Below are positions 44,466-53,503 of a stretch of 64,000 nt of DNA, piece after piece (the first letter of the stretch is position 1; every line of letters starts with the position of its first letter). Source of the stretch: Streptomyces griseoviridis. GTDB lineage: Bacteria > Actinomycetota > Actinomycetes > Streptomycetales > Streptomycetaceae. Made by a program: the position numbers and the translations under genes. Under the pieces are notes generated by a model that saw only the letters and a list, made by a program, of their open reading frames with translations, was not told where the DNA came from and made no database searches. The stretch covers positions 5,793,501-5,857,500 of the forward strand of contig NZ_CP029078.1 in NCBI RefSeq assembly GCF_005222485.1, written 5' to 3'.

Positions 44466-47400
44466 GTGCCCTCCCGTATCACCGACCCCGAGCAGCTCAA
44501 AGAGCTCCTCGGCATCCCCTTCACCCCGGAGCAGACGGCCTGCATCACCGCGCCGCCCGCCCCGCAGGTGATCGTGGCCGGAGCCGGTTCGGGCAAGACG
44601 ACGGTGATGGCGGCGCGCGTGGTGTGGCTGGTCGGCACCGGCCAGGTCGCCCCCGAGCAGGTCCTCGGCCTCACCTTCACCAACAAGGCCGCGGGCGAAC
44701 TCGCCGAGCGGGTCCGCAAGGCGCTGGTCCGCGCGGGCGTCACCGACCCGGACGCCATCGACCCCGACAACCCGCCGGGCGAACCCGTCATCTCCACCTA
44801 CCACGCCTTCGCGGGCCGCCTGCTGACCGACCACGGCCTGCGCATCGGCCTGGAACCGACGTCCCGGCTGCTCGCCGACGCGACCCGGTTCCAGCTCGCC
44901 GCGCGCGTGCTGCGCGAAGCCCCCGGCCCCTACCCGGCGCTCAGCCGCTCCTTCGCCGACCTGGTCGGAGACCTGCTCGCCCTCGACGCCGAACTCTCCG
45001 AACACCTGGTGCGCCCCGAGGAGCTGCGCGCCCACGACGCCGAGCTGCTGCGCGCCCTGGAGAGCGCCAGGCTCACCAACGCCGACCTGCGCAGGATCCC
45101 GGAGGCCGCCGCCGCCCGCCGCGAACTGGCCGACCTGGTGACCCGCTACCGCGCCGCCAAACGGGACCGCGACCTCCTCGACTTCGGCGACCAGATCGCC
45201 CTGTCCGCGCGCCTCGCCGGCATCCCCGAGGTGGGCCGCGTGCTGCGCGACGAGTTCCGGGTCGTCCTCCTCGACGAGTACCAGGACACCTCGGTGGCCC
45301 AGCGCATCCTGCTGGCCGGCCTGTTCGGCGACGGCACCGGCCACCCCGTCACCGCCGTCGGCGACCCCTGCCAGGCGATCTACGGCTGGCGCGGCGCCTC
45401 CGTCGCCAACCTGGACGACTTCCCCGCCCACTTCGCCCACGCCGACGGCCGCCCGGCCACCCGCCAGTCGCTCAGCGAGAACCGCCGCAGCGGCGGCCGG
45501 CTCCTCGACCTCGCCAACGGCCTCGCCGAACCGCTGCGCGCCCTGCACGCGGGCGTGGAGGCGCTGCGCCCCGCCCCGGGCGCCGAGCGCGACGGCCGGG
45601 TGCGGTGCGCGCTGCTGCCCACCCACGCCGAGGAACTCGACTGGCTCGCCGACTCCCTCGCCCACCTCGTCAGGACCGGGACGGCACCCGGCGAGATCGC
45701 CGTCCTGTGCCGCACCGCGGCCGACTTCGCCGAGATCCAGGGCGCCCTCGTCGCCCGGGACGTCCCCGTCGAGGTCGTCGGCCTCTCCGGGCTGCTGCAC
45801 CTTCCCGAGATCGCCGACCTGGTCGCCGTCTGCGAGGTGCTCCAGGACCCCGGCGCCAACGCCGCCCTGGTCCGCCTGCTGACCGGCCCGCGCTGGCGCA
45901 TCGGCCCCCGCGACCTCGCCCTCCTGGGCCGCCGCGCCCGGCATCTCGTCGCCCACGCGCGCGTGGACGCCGGTGACGACCCGGACCGACGGCTCGCCGG
46001 AGCCGTCGAGGGCGTCGACCCCGCCGAGGTGATATCGCTCGCGGACGCCCTGGACACCTTCCTCGAACTGCCCCTCGACGCCGGGCACCAGGACGACAGG
46101 CTGCCCTTCTCGCCGGACGCGCGCGTGCGCTTCGCCCGCCTCGCCGCCGAACTGCGTGACCTGCGCCGCTCGCTCGCCGACCCGCTGATGGACGTCCTGC
46201 ACCGCGTCCTCGCCGTCACCGGCCTCGAGGTGGAGCTGTCCGCGTCCCCGCACGCGCTGGCCGCCCGCCGCCGCGAGACCCTCTCCAACTTCCTCGACAT
46301 CGCCGCCTCCTTCGCCGCGGGCGACGGCGAGGCCACGCTCCTCGCCTTCCTCGGCTTCCTGCGCACCGCCGCCCAGTACGAGAAGGGCCTCGACAACGCG
46401 CTGCCGGGCGGCGAGAACACCGTCAAGGTGCTCACCGCGCACCGCTCCAAGGGCCTGGAGTGGGACGTCGTCGCCGTCCCCGGCCTGGTCACCGGAACCT
46501 TCCCCAGCACCCAGGGCCGCGAGAAATGGACCGCCCAGGGCAGGGTCCTGCCGCACGCCCTGCGCGGCGACGCCGACACCCTCCCCGACCTCGCGTCCTG
46601 GGACTCCCGCGGCCTGAAGTCCTTCCAGGAGGCCATGAAGGAGCACCAGCACACCGAGGAACTCCGCCTCGGCTACGTCACCTTCACCCGCCCCCGCTCC
46701 CTGCTCCTCGGCTCGGGCCACTGGTGGGGACCCCACCAGAAGAAGCGCCGCGGCCCGTCCGATTTCCTGGAAGCCCTGTACGAGCACTGCGCGCGCGGCT
46801 TCGGCGAGATCGAGGTCTGGGCGGACCAGCCCGCCGAGGACGCCGAGAACCCCGCCCTGCACCGCGCGGACGCCGACCAGGTGTGGCCGCTGCCCCTCGA
46901 CGAGACGGCACTCGCCCACCGCAGGCGGGCCGCGGCCACCGTCCTCGACCACCTCAAGGCCCTCGCCTCCGCCGACGGCGACCACCAGCACGACCACGGG
47001 CACGGTCAGGGCGGCGGGCCCGGCCACCCGCACCCGGTGGCCGTCCACGACCCGGACAGCCACGACGACCCCGACTGGCCCCCGCCCCCCGACGACGAGA
47101 CCTTCGACGACGGCCCCTACCCCGACGACGAGCCGTACCCGGGGGACGAGCCGTACACCGGGGAGGAGCCCTACCCGGACGAGGACGAGGACGCGGCCGG
47201 CTGGGACGCCTGGCCCACCGACCGCCCGGCCGTCCCGCACCAGGCGGCGCCCACCGGACCCGGCCACGCGCGCGTACGCCCGACGCGAGAGCCCCCGCGC
47301 GCGCGGCGACAGGAGCACGAACGCCCGCGCACCACCCCCGAGGAGGCCCGCGCCATCGCCTCCTGGGACCGCGACCTCGACGCCCTCACCGGCGAGCTGC

Positions 47401-48062
47401 TGCGCGCGCGGGAGGCCGTCACCGACGTCCCGCTGCCCGCCTCGCTCACCGTCTCGCAGGTGCTGCGGATGGCCGCCGACCCGGACGGATTCGCCCAGGA
47501 ACTCGCCCGCCCCATGCCCCGCCCGCCGCAGCCCGCCGCCCGCCGTGGCACCCGCTTCCACGCCTGGATCGAGGCCCGCTTCGAAGCGCTGACCCTGCCC
47601 GTCCTCGAACCCGACGAGCTGCCGGGCGCCGAGGCCGAGATCGCCGACGAACAGGACCTCGAACACCTCAAGGACGCCTTCGAACGCACCGAGTACGCCC
47701 ACCGCACCCCGCACCGCGTCGAGGCCCCCTTCCAGATCGCCATAGCGGGACGCGTCATCAGGGGCCGCATCGACGCCGTCTACCGGGACGGCGAGGGCGA
47801 CGAGGCGCGGTACGAGATCGTCGACTGGAAGACCGCGAGGACCCACAGCGCCGATCCGCTCCAGCTCGCCCTCTACCGGCTCGCCTGGGCCGAGCAGCAC
47901 GGCATCGAGGCCGAGTCGGTCGCCGCCGCCTTCGTCTACGTCCGCGACGGCGAGGTCGTCAGACCCGAGAACCTGCCCGGACGGGCCGGACTGGAAAGGC
48001 TCCTCCTGGCGGAAGCCAAGTGTGACGAACCGCCCCCCGAGGATGTCCGTGCGGGCCGATAG
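44466..48062 (+). CDS. AdnB-like helicase-nuclease subunit
   Basis: 1198 residues. Motor motifs: GAGSGKTTVMAAR (Walker A, about 40), FTNKAAGELAERV, LLDEYQDTSVAQR (about 269), DPCQAIYGWRGAS, VKVLTAHRSKGLEWD and the late VTFTRPRSLLLGS. C-terminal nuclease: GRIDAVYRDGEG and EIVDWKTAR (about 1100-1122) supply the Asp/Asp-Lys catalytic set; no Fe-S Cys cluster is present, in contrast to the partner. Between motor and nuclease (about 837-958) is a disordered, acidic stretch with HDHGHGQGGG and four PYPDDE-like repeats. TAGCCT lies 7 nt before GTG 44466 and there is no Shine-Dalgarno site. Starts 57 bp after the partner. Confidence 0.9.
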   Translation: MPSRITDPEQLKELLGIPFTPEQTACITAPPAPQVIVAGAGSGKTTVMAARVVWLVGTGQVAPEQVLGLTFTNKAAGELAERVRKALVRAGVTDPDAIDPDNPPGEPVISTYHAFAGRLLTDHGLRIGLEPTSRLLADATRFQLAARVLREAPGPYPALSRSFADLVGDLLALDAELSEHLVRPEELRAHDAELLRALESARLTNADLRRIPEAAAARRELADLVTRYRAAKRDRDLLDFGDQIALSARLAGIPEVGRVLRDEFRVVLLDEYQDTSVAQRILLAGLFGDGTGHPVTAVGDPCQAIYGWRGASVANLDDFPAHFAHADGRPATRQSLSENRRSGGRLLDLANGLAEPLRALHAGVEALRPAPGAERDGRVRCALLPTHAEELDWLADSLAHLVRTGTAPGEIAVLCRTAADFAEIQGALVARDVPVEVVGLSGLLHLPEIADLVAVCEVLQDPGANAALVRLLTGPRWRIGPRDLALLGRRARHLVAHARVDAGDDPDRRLAGAVEGVDPAEVISLADALDTFLELPLDAGHQDDRLPFSPDARVRFARLAAELRDLRRSLADPLMDVLHRVLAVTGLEVELSASPHALAARRRETLSNFLDIAASFAAGDGEATLLAFLGFLRTAAQYEKGLDNALPGGENTVKVLTAHRSKGLEWDVVAVPGLVTGTFPSTQGREKWTAQGRVLPHALRGDADTLPDLASWDSRGLKSFQEAMKEHQHTEELRLGYVTFTRPRSLLLGSGHWWGPHQKKRRGPSDFLEALYEHCARGFGEIEVWADQPAEDAENPALHRADADQVWPLPLDETALAHRRRAAATVLDHLKALASADGDHQHDHGHGQGGGPGHPHPVAVHDPDSHDDPDWPPPPDDETFDDGPYPDDEPYPGDEPYTGEEPYPDEDEDAAGWDAWPTDRPAVPHQAAPTGPGHARVRPTREPPRARRQEHERPRTTPEEARAIASWDRDLDALTGELLRAREAVTDVPLPASLTVSQVLRMAADPDGFAQELARPMPRPPQPAARRGTRFHAWIEARFEALTLPVLEPDELPGAEAEIADEQDLEHLKDAFERTEYAHRTPHRVEAPFQIAIAGRVIRGRIDAVYRDGEGDEARYEIVDWKTARTHSADPLQLALYRLAWAEQHGIEAESVAAAFVYVRDGEVVRPENLPGRAGLERLLLAEAKCDEPPPEDVRAGR

Positions 48063-48072
48063 GCTCGTGACC

Positions 48073-49476
48073 ATGAGCCCGACCCCGGACAGCGCCGTCC
48101 GTTCGTACATCGAACAGCACCGCGCCGCCTTCCTCGACGACCTCGCCGAGTGGCTGCGCATCCCGTCGGTGTCGGCCCAGCCCGACCACGCGCCCGACGT
48201 GCGCCGCAGCGCCGACTGGCTCGCCGCCACGCTCACGGACACCGGCTTCCCGACCGTCGAGGTCTGGGAGACGCCCGGCGCCCCCGCCGTCTTCGCCTCC
48301 TGGCCCGCCGAGGACCCGGCCGCGCCCACCGTCCTCGTCTACGGCCACCACGACGTCCAGCCCGCCGCCCGCGAGGACGGCTGGCACAGCGACCCCTTCG
48401 AACCCGTCGTACGGGACGGCCGCCTCTACGCGCGCGGGGCCGCCGACGACAAGGGGCAGGTGTTCTTCCACACACTCGGCGTCCGCGCCCACCTCGCCGC
48501 CACCGGCCGCACCGCCCCCGCCGTCCACCTCAAGCTGCTCGTCGAGGGCGAGGAGGAGTCCGGCTCCCCGCACTTCCGGGCCCTCGTCGAGGACCGCGCC
48601 GAGCGGCTCACCGCCGACGCCGTGATCGTCTCCGACACCGGCATGTGGGCCGAGGACACCCCCACGGTCTGCACCGGCATGCGCGGCCTCGCCGAGTGCG
48701 AGATCACCCTCCACGGACCCGACCAGGACATCCACTCCGGATCCTTCGGCGGCGCCGTCCCCAACCCGGCCACCGAGATCGCCCGGCTGGTCGCCGCCCT
48801 GCACGACGACCACGCGCGCGTGGCGGTGCCCGGCTTCTACGACGGCGTCGTCGACCTCACCGACCGCGAGCGCGCCCTCTTCGCGGAACTGCCCTTCGAC
48901 GAGGCGCGCTGGCTGCGCACGGCCTCCTCGCACGCGACCCGCGGCGAAGCGGGACACACCACCCTGGAGCGGGTCTGGGCCCGCCCGACCGCCGAGGTCA
49001 ACGGCATCGGCGGCGGCTACCAGGGCCCCGGCAGCAAGACGATCGTCCCGTCGTCGGCCATGGTGAAGCTCTCCTTCCGCCTGGTCGCGGGGCAGGACCC
49101 CGACCACATCGAGAAGGCCGTCCGCGCCTGGGCCGCCGACCGGGTGCCCGCCGGGATCAGGTGCGAGATCACCTTCGGCCCCGCCACCCGCCCCTGCCTG
49201 ACCCCGCTCGACCACCCCGCCCTCACCTCCGTGGCCCGCGCCATGGGCCGCGCCTTCGAGTCCCCGGTCCTCTTCACCCGCGAGGGCGGCTCGGGACCCG
49301 CCGCCGATCTCCAGGAGGTGCTGGGGGCGCCCGTCCTCTTCCTGGGCATCTCGGTGCCCTCCGACGGCTGGCACGCACCCGACGAGAAGGTCGAACTCGA
49401 CCTCCTCCTGAAGGGCGTCGAGACCACCGCGTACCTCTGGGGCGACCTCGCGGAGAGTTGGCGCCGTGCGCCCTGA
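48073..49476 (+). CDS. M20-family dipeptidase
   Basis: 467 residues. Dizinc peptidase: VLVYGHHDVQP (first His), YARGAADDKGQ (bridging Asp), LVEGEEESGSP (catalytic Glu and metal Glu), VSDTGMW, and ATRPCLTP to the end with REGGSGPAADL near the C-terminal metal His (SVPSDGWHAPDE). The dimerisation lid lies between residues 200 and 370. Homologues hydrolyse carnosine-like or Cys-Gly dipeptides. Its -10 hexamer TAGGCT starts at the stop codon of the upstream helicase gene and ends 7 nt before the ATG, so it likely has its own leaderless transcript. Confidence 0.9.
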   Translation: MSPTPDSAVRSYIEQHRAAFLDDLAEWLRIPSVSAQPDHAPDVRRSADWLAATLTDTGFPTVEVWETPGAPAVFASWPAEDPAAPTVLVYGHHDVQPAAREDGWHSDPFEPVVRDGRLYARGAADDKGQVFFHTLGVRAHLAATGRTAPAVHLKLLVEGEEESGSPHFRALVEDRAERLTADAVIVSDTGMWAEDTPTVCTGMRGLAECEITLHGPDQDIHSGSFGGAVPNPATEIARLVAALHDDHARVAVPGFYDGVVDLTDRERALFAELPFDEARWLRTASSHATRGEAGHTTLERVWARPTAEVNGIGGGYQGPGSKTIVPSSAMVKLSFRLVAGQDPDHIEKAVRAWAADRVPAGIRCEITFGPATRPCLTPLDHPALTSVARAMGRAFESPVLFTREGGSGPAADLQEVLGAPVLFLGISVPSDGWHAPDEKVELDLLLKGVETTAYLWGDLAESWRRAP

Positions 49477-49617
49477 CCACCCCGCGCGGTCCGGAGCGGC
49501 ACCGGCGCGGGGGCACACTGGGAGAGCCACCCCGCACCGCCCAGCCCCGCCGGACGCGGTCGCCCGCCCTACGTCCCGCCGAAACAATCCGTTCCACCGG
49601 GGGAGTTGGAAGTACCC

Positions 49618-50559
49618 GTGACCACCTGGACCGACCACACCGCCGACCGCCCCATCTCGCTCACCGCCCCCAGCGGCATCGACCGCGCCGCGCACCACCG
49701 CCTCGACGAGGCCTGGCTCGCGGCGGCATGGAGCCACCCCACGACCCGCTGCTTCGTGGTCTCAGGCGGTCAGGTCCTCCTCGACGAGACGCCCGACGGC
49801 CGCACCGAACTCGTCATGACGCCCTCCTTCGAGGCGCCCCTCACCGAGGCGCACCGCTACTTCCTCGGCACCGACGAGGACGGCGTCAGCTACTTCGCCC
49901 TCCAGAAGGACTCGCTGCCCGGCCGCATCGACCAGTCCGCGCGCCCGGCGGGCCTGCGCGAGGCAGGACTGCTGCTGTCGGCGCGCGACGCGGGCCTCAT
50001 GGTGCACGCCGTCGGCCTGGAGAACTGGCAGCGCACCCACCGCTTCTGCTCCCGCTGCGGGGAGCGCACCAACATCGCCGCGGCCGGCCACATCCGCCGC
50101 TGCTCCGCCTGCGGCGCCGAGCACTACCCGCGCACCGACCCCGCGGTGATCATGGCGGTCACCGACGACGAGGACCGCATCCTCCTCGGCCGCCAGGTGC
50201 ACTGGCCCGAGGGGCGCTTCTCCACGCTCGCCGGGTTCGTGGAGCCCGGCGAGTCCATCGAGCAGACGGTCCGCCGCGAGGTCTTCGAGGAGGCCGGGAT
50301 CACCGTCGGCCGCGCCGACTACGTCGCCAGCCAGCCCTGGCCGTTCCCGTCCAGCCTGATGCTCGGCTTCATGGCCCGCGCCACCTCCACGGAGATCAAC
50401 GTCGACGGTGACGAGATCCACGAGGCCCGCTGGTTCTCCCGCGACGAACTGGGCGCCGCCTTCGAGTCGGGCGAGGTCCTGCCGCCCTACGGCATCTCCA
50501 TCGCGGCCCGCCTGATCGAGCTGTGGTACGGCAAGCCGCTGCCCACACGGAGCGTGTGA
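49618..50559 (+). CDS. nudC: NAD(+) diphosphatase NudC
   Basis: 313 residues. Contains a zinc ribbon CSRCG and CSACG, the Nudix box GFVEPGESIEQTVRREVFEEAG, and the NADH-pyrophosphatase hallmark SQPWPFPSSLM seventeen residues after it. NudC cleaves NADH to NMNH and AMP and removes NAD caps from RNA. N-terminal domain of about 130 residues as usual. GTG 49618 is chosen with GGAAG 5 nt upstream; an ATG-less extension would add only four residues. Convergent with the mycoredoxin gene over a shared terminator. Two NUDIX-family genes are present in the window; this is the NudC one. Confidence 0.93.
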   Translation: MTTWTDHTADRPISLTAPSGIDRAAHHRLDEAWLAAAWSHPTTRCFVVSGGQVLLDETPDGRTELVMTPSFEAPLTEAHRYFLGTDEDGVSYFALQKDSLPGRIDQSARPAGLREAGLLLSARDAGLMVHAVGLENWQRTHRFCSRCGERTNIAAAGHIRRCSACGAEHYPRTDPAVIMAVTDDEDRILLGRQVHWPEGRFSTLAGFVEPGESIEQTVRREVFEEAGITVGRADYVASQPWPFPSSLMLGFMARATSTEINVDGDEIHEARWFSRDELGAAFESGEVLPPYGISIAARLIELWYGKPLPTRSV

Positions 50560-50579
50560 CCGACCGGTCCGTGACACGA

Positions 50580-50616
50580 GAAGGCGGCCCCTGAAGACCT
50601 CTCAGGAGCCGCCTTC
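50580..50616. terminator. Terminator between nudC and the mycoredoxin gene
   Basis: GAAGGCGGC / GCCGCCTTC stem with an inner CCTGA/TCAGG pairing. Confidence 0.8.
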
Positions 50617-50633
50617 CGGCCTGGTGCGGCCGA

Positions 50634-50876
50634 TCACGCGCCGATCTTCTGCTTCACCTGCGCGAGCGACGGGTTGGTCAGCGTCGAACCGTCGGGGAAC
50701 AGCACGGTCGGCACGGTCTGGTTGCCGCCGTTCGCCTTCTCCACGAACGCCGCGGACTCCGGGTCGTGCTCGATGTTGATCTCGTCGTACGTGATGCCCT
50801 CACGGTCCATCTGGCTCTTGAGCCGGCGGCAGTAGCCGCACCACGTGGTGCTGTACATCGTCACAGTGCCCGGCAT
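50634..50876 (-). CDS. Mycoredoxin (glutaredoxin-like)
   Basis: 80 residues. VTMYSTTWCGYCRRLK carries the CGYC redox motif at residues 13-16; NQTVPTVLFPDGSTL contains the cis-Pro (TVPT) and the ligand-binding loop of glutaredoxins. In actinobacteria, which use mycothiol, this family (Mrx1-type) reduces mycothiolated proteins. Same length as mycobacterial Mrx1. AGGAG precedes the ATG at 9 nt. It is transcribed away from uvrD2, the gap between them containing degenerate repeats and a DnaA box. Confidence 0.92.
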   Translation of the reverse strand: MPGTVTMYSTTWCGYCRRLKSQMDREGITYDEINIEHDPESAAFVEKANGGNQTVPTVLFPDGSTLTNPSLAQVKQKIGA

Positions 50877-50984
50877 GTCTTTCGCGCTCCTCGGCTGATC
50901 GGGGATGAGTGCTCGCGTGGAGGGAACGTACGGCACCCCTCCGCCATTCCCCCACGCGCGCCCGCGACGGAAGCGCGGCCGGCC

Positions 50985-51075
50985 GGAGTGACGCACGCCG
51001 GGCCGGCCGGGGTGACGCATGCAGGGTCGGGGGTCACGCACGCCGGGCCCGCCGGGGTGACGCACGCCGCATTAA
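50985..51075. repeat. Four degenerate 20-25-bp repeats before uvrD2
   Basis: Units near 50985, 51010, 51030 and 51055, core GGGTGACGCACGCCGGGCC. Unit 3 has TCACG in place of TGACG. Confidence 0.75.
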
Positions 51076-51095
51076 TACGACTGTCGGGGCGTGCC

Positions 51096-51104
51096 TGTGG
51101 ACAA
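51096..51104 (-). promoter_or_regulatory. DnaA-box match upstream of uvrD2
   Basis: TGTGGACAA, reverse complement TTGTCCACA, the preferred Streptomyces DnaA 9-mer. It lies 40 bp before the uvrD2 start, within the likely promoter. Compare 57669-57677. Confidence 0.5.
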
Positions 51105-51143
51105 CCGACTCGTCCGTCACGGGCGACCTGGCAGCATGGCCGT

Positions 51144-53339
51144 GTGACAGCAGCAACGCACTCCTCGCTCTTCCCTCAGGTACCGGACTCGGCCGACGCG
51201 GTGCTCGACGGGCTCGACCCCGAGCAGCGCGCGGTCGCCACCGCCCTGCACGGTCCGGTGTGCGTACTGGCGGGCGCCGGTACCGGCAAGACCCGGGCGA
51301 TCACCCACCGCATCGCCTACGGGGTGCGCGCGGGCATCCTCCAGCCCTCCACCGTGCTCGCCGTCACCTTCACCAACCGGGCCGCGGGCGAGATGCGTGG
51401 CCGGCTGCGCCAGCTCGGCGCCGCCGGTGTCCAGGCCCGCACCTTCCACTCGGCGGCCCTGCGCCAGCTCCAGTACTTCTGGCCCAAGGCGATCGGCGGC
51501 TCCATGCCCCGGCTCGTCGACCGCAAGATCCAGCTCGTCGCGGACGCCGCCGCGGCCTGCCGGATCCGGCTCGACCGGGGTGAGCTGCGGGACGTCACCG
51601 GGGAGATCGAGTGGTCCAAGGTCACCCAGACCGTCCCCGCCGACTACGCCCTCGCCGCCGCCAAGGCCGGCCGCGACGCCCCCCGCGACCCGGCCGAGAT
51701 CGCCCAGCTCTACTCCGTCTACGAGGACCTCAAGCGGGACCGCTCCGTCATCGACTTCGAGGACGTCCTGCTGCTCACCGTCGCCGTCCTCCAGGACCGG
51801 CAGGACGTCGCCGAGCAGGTCCGCTCCCAGTACCAGCACTTCGTGGTCGACGAGTACCAGGACGTCAGCCCCCTCCAGCAGCGCCTCCTCGAACTGTGGC
51901 TCGGCGAGCGGGACAGCCTCTGCGTGGTCGGCGACGCCAGCCAGACCATCTACTCGTTCACCGGCGCCACCCCCGACCACCTCCTCGACTTCCGCAACCG
52001 CCACCCCGGCGCCACCGTCGTCAAGCTGGTCCGCGACTACCGCTCCACCCCCCAGGTCGTCCACCTCGCCAACGGCCTCCTCTCCCAGGCCCGCGGCCGG
52101 GCCGCCGACCACCGCCTCGAACTGGTCTCGCAGCGCTCCGCGGGCCCCGAACCCGGCTACACCGAGTACCCGGACGAGCCCGCCGAGGCCGAGGGCGCCG
52201 CCCGCCGCATCCGCGAACTCGTCGACGCGGGCGTCCGGGCGAGCGAGATCGCGATCCTGTTCCGCACGAACTCCCAGTCCGAAACGTACGAACAGGCCCT
52301 CGCGGACGCGGGCGTCTCCTACCAGCTGCGCGGCGCCGAGCGCTTCTTCGACCGGCCCGAGGTGCGCAAGGCGGGCGTCGCGCTGCGCGGCGCGGCCCGC
52401 TTCGGCGGCAACGACTCCCTGCTGGACGAGGCCGTCGACCTGCCCTCCCAGGTGCGCGCCGTGCTGTCGGGGGAGGGGTGGACCCCGCAGCCACCGGCCG
52501 GCTCCGGTGCCGTGCGGGAGCGGTGGGAGTCCCTGGCCGCGCTGGTGAACCTGGCGCACGACTTCGCCGCCGCCAAGCCCGGCGCCACCCTCGGCGACCT
52601 GGTCGCCGAGCTGGACGAGCGGGCCGGGGCCCAGCACGCCCCGACCGTGCAGGGCGTCACCCTGGCCTCCCTGCACTCGGCCAAGGGCCTGGAATGGGAC
52701 GTCGTCTTCCTGGTCGGCGTCGCCGAGGGCATGATGCCCATCACCTACGCGAAGACCGACGAGCAGATCGAGGAGGAGCGCAGGCTCCTCTATGTCGGGG
52801 TCACCCGAGCCCGGGAGCGCCTGCATGTCTCCTGGGCGCTGTCCCGCTCGCCGGGCGGCCGGGCGAGCCGCAGGCCCAGCCGCTTCCTCGACGGACTGCG
52901 CCCCGGTTCCACCGGCGCCGCCGGGCGGGCCGCGTCGGGCGGCGTCGCGGGCGTCGAGCGCGGCTTCACCACCCGGGCGGAGGCGGCGCCCCGGCGCGTG
53001 CAGCGCACGGTGGCCCGCTGCCGGGTGTGCGGGCGCACGCTCACCGACGCGGGTGAGATGAAGCTGATGCGCTGCGAGGAGTGCCCGTCCGACATGGACG
53101 AGGGGCTGTACGAGCGGCTGCGGGACTGGCGGGCCGTCCAGGCGCGTCGCAGCGGCCAGCCGGCCTTCTGCGTCTTCACCGACAAGACGCTGATGGCGAT
53201 CGCCGAGGCGGTGCCCGACGCCGACGGCGAGCTGGCCCGGATCCCCGGGGTCGGCGTGCGCAAGCTGCACCGCTACGGAGCCGATGTCCTGGCCATCTGC
53301 GCAGGCCAGGAGGTCGAGGAGGGGGACGGCGAGGGGTGA
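51144..53339 (+). CDS. UvrD2-like DNA helicase with HRDC domain
   Basis: 731 residues. SF1A motor: AGAGTGKTRAITHR (Walker A, about 46), FTNRAAGEMRGRLRQ, VVDEYQDVSPLQQRL (about 236), GDASQTIYSFTGA, LASLHSAKGLEWDVV and YVGVTRARERLH. A tetracysteine site follows (CRVCG and CEECPSD, about 628-650) and then an HRDC domain to the end (VFTDKTLMAIAEAVP, IPGVGVRKLHRYG). This layout is that of mycobacterial UvrD2, an essential helicase. Start is GTG 51144, 6 nt after CAGCAT and with no Shine-Dalgarno site; the open frame upstream runs through the repeat tract. Confidence 0.93.
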   Translation: MTAATHSSLFPQVPDSADAVLDGLDPEQRAVATALHGPVCVLAGAGTGKTRAITHRIAYGVRAGILQPSTVLAVTFTNRAAGEMRGRLRQLGAAGVQARTFHSAALRQLQYFWPKAIGGSMPRLVDRKIQLVADAAAACRIRLDRGELRDVTGEIEWSKVTQTVPADYALAAAKAGRDAPRDPAEIAQLYSVYEDLKRDRSVIDFEDVLLLTVAVLQDRQDVAEQVRSQYQHFVVDEYQDVSPLQQRLLELWLGERDSLCVVGDASQTIYSFTGATPDHLLDFRNRHPGATVVKLVRDYRSTPQVVHLANGLLSQARGRAADHRLELVSQRSAGPEPGYTEYPDEPAEAEGAARRIRELVDAGVRASEIAILFRTNSQSETYEQALADAGVSYQLRGAERFFDRPEVRKAGVALRGAARFGGNDSLLDEAVDLPSQVRAVLSGEGWTPQPPAGSGAVRERWESLAALVNLAHDFAAAKPGATLGDLVAELDERAGAQHAPTVQGVTLASLHSAKGLEWDVVFLVGVAEGMMPITYAKTDEQIEEERRLLYVGVTRARERLHVSWALSRSPGGRASRRPSRFLDGLRPGSTGAAGRAASGGVAGVERGFTTRAEAAPRRVQRTVARCRVCGRTLTDAGEMKLMRCEECPSDMDEGLYERLRDWRAVQARRSGQPAFCVFTDKTLMAIAEAVPDADGELARIPGVGVRKLHRYGADVLAICAGQEVEEGDGEG

Positions 53340-53352
53340 GCGAAAATCGTCG

Positions 53353-53392
53353 AGAAAATAGTTTGCGCATGCCCCGGCAATCCCCATAGGTT
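53353..53392 (+). promoter_or_regulatory. Predicted WblC-dependent promoter of wblC
   Basis: AT-tract GAGAAAATAG (53352-53361), then TTGCGC (53363-53368), 18 bp, TAGGTT (53387-53392). WhiB7/WblC binds an AT-rich sequence immediately upstream of the -35 and autoregulates, so the arrangement fits. Predicted start near 53399. A near-match DnaA 9-mer (TTATCCACG) covers 53394-53402. Confidence 0.65.
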
Positions 53393-53405
53393 CTTATCCA
53401 CGGGG

Positions 53406-53480
53406 ATGGAGGCCTTCTGGGAGGCCCCGGAACCGTGTTCTACTTACATACCCGTGGGTTGGTTCGTCCCAGCCCCTTGA
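53406..53480 (+). CDS. 24-codon uORF in the wblC leader
   Basis: Begins MEAFWEAPEPC about 7 nt after the predicted transcription start and ends YIPVGWFVPAP followed by TGA. No Shine-Dalgarno sequence. In this family of genes a short uORF senses impaired translation and controls read-through of a downstream terminator, which is established for whiB7/wblC in general. The Pro/aromatic end is the kind of sequence that slows ribosomes. Confidence 0.6.
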   Translation: MEAFWEAPEPCSTYIPVGWFVPAP

Positions 53481-53503
53481 GACGCCGAGAGGAGGCGAGT
53501 CCA

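Noticed and set aside
44439..48329. Minus-strand open frame of about 1300 codons opposite the AdnB-like gene
   Set aside because: The plus strand encodes every motor and nuclease motif; the antisense product is Gly/Val/Arg/Glu-biased with no domain.
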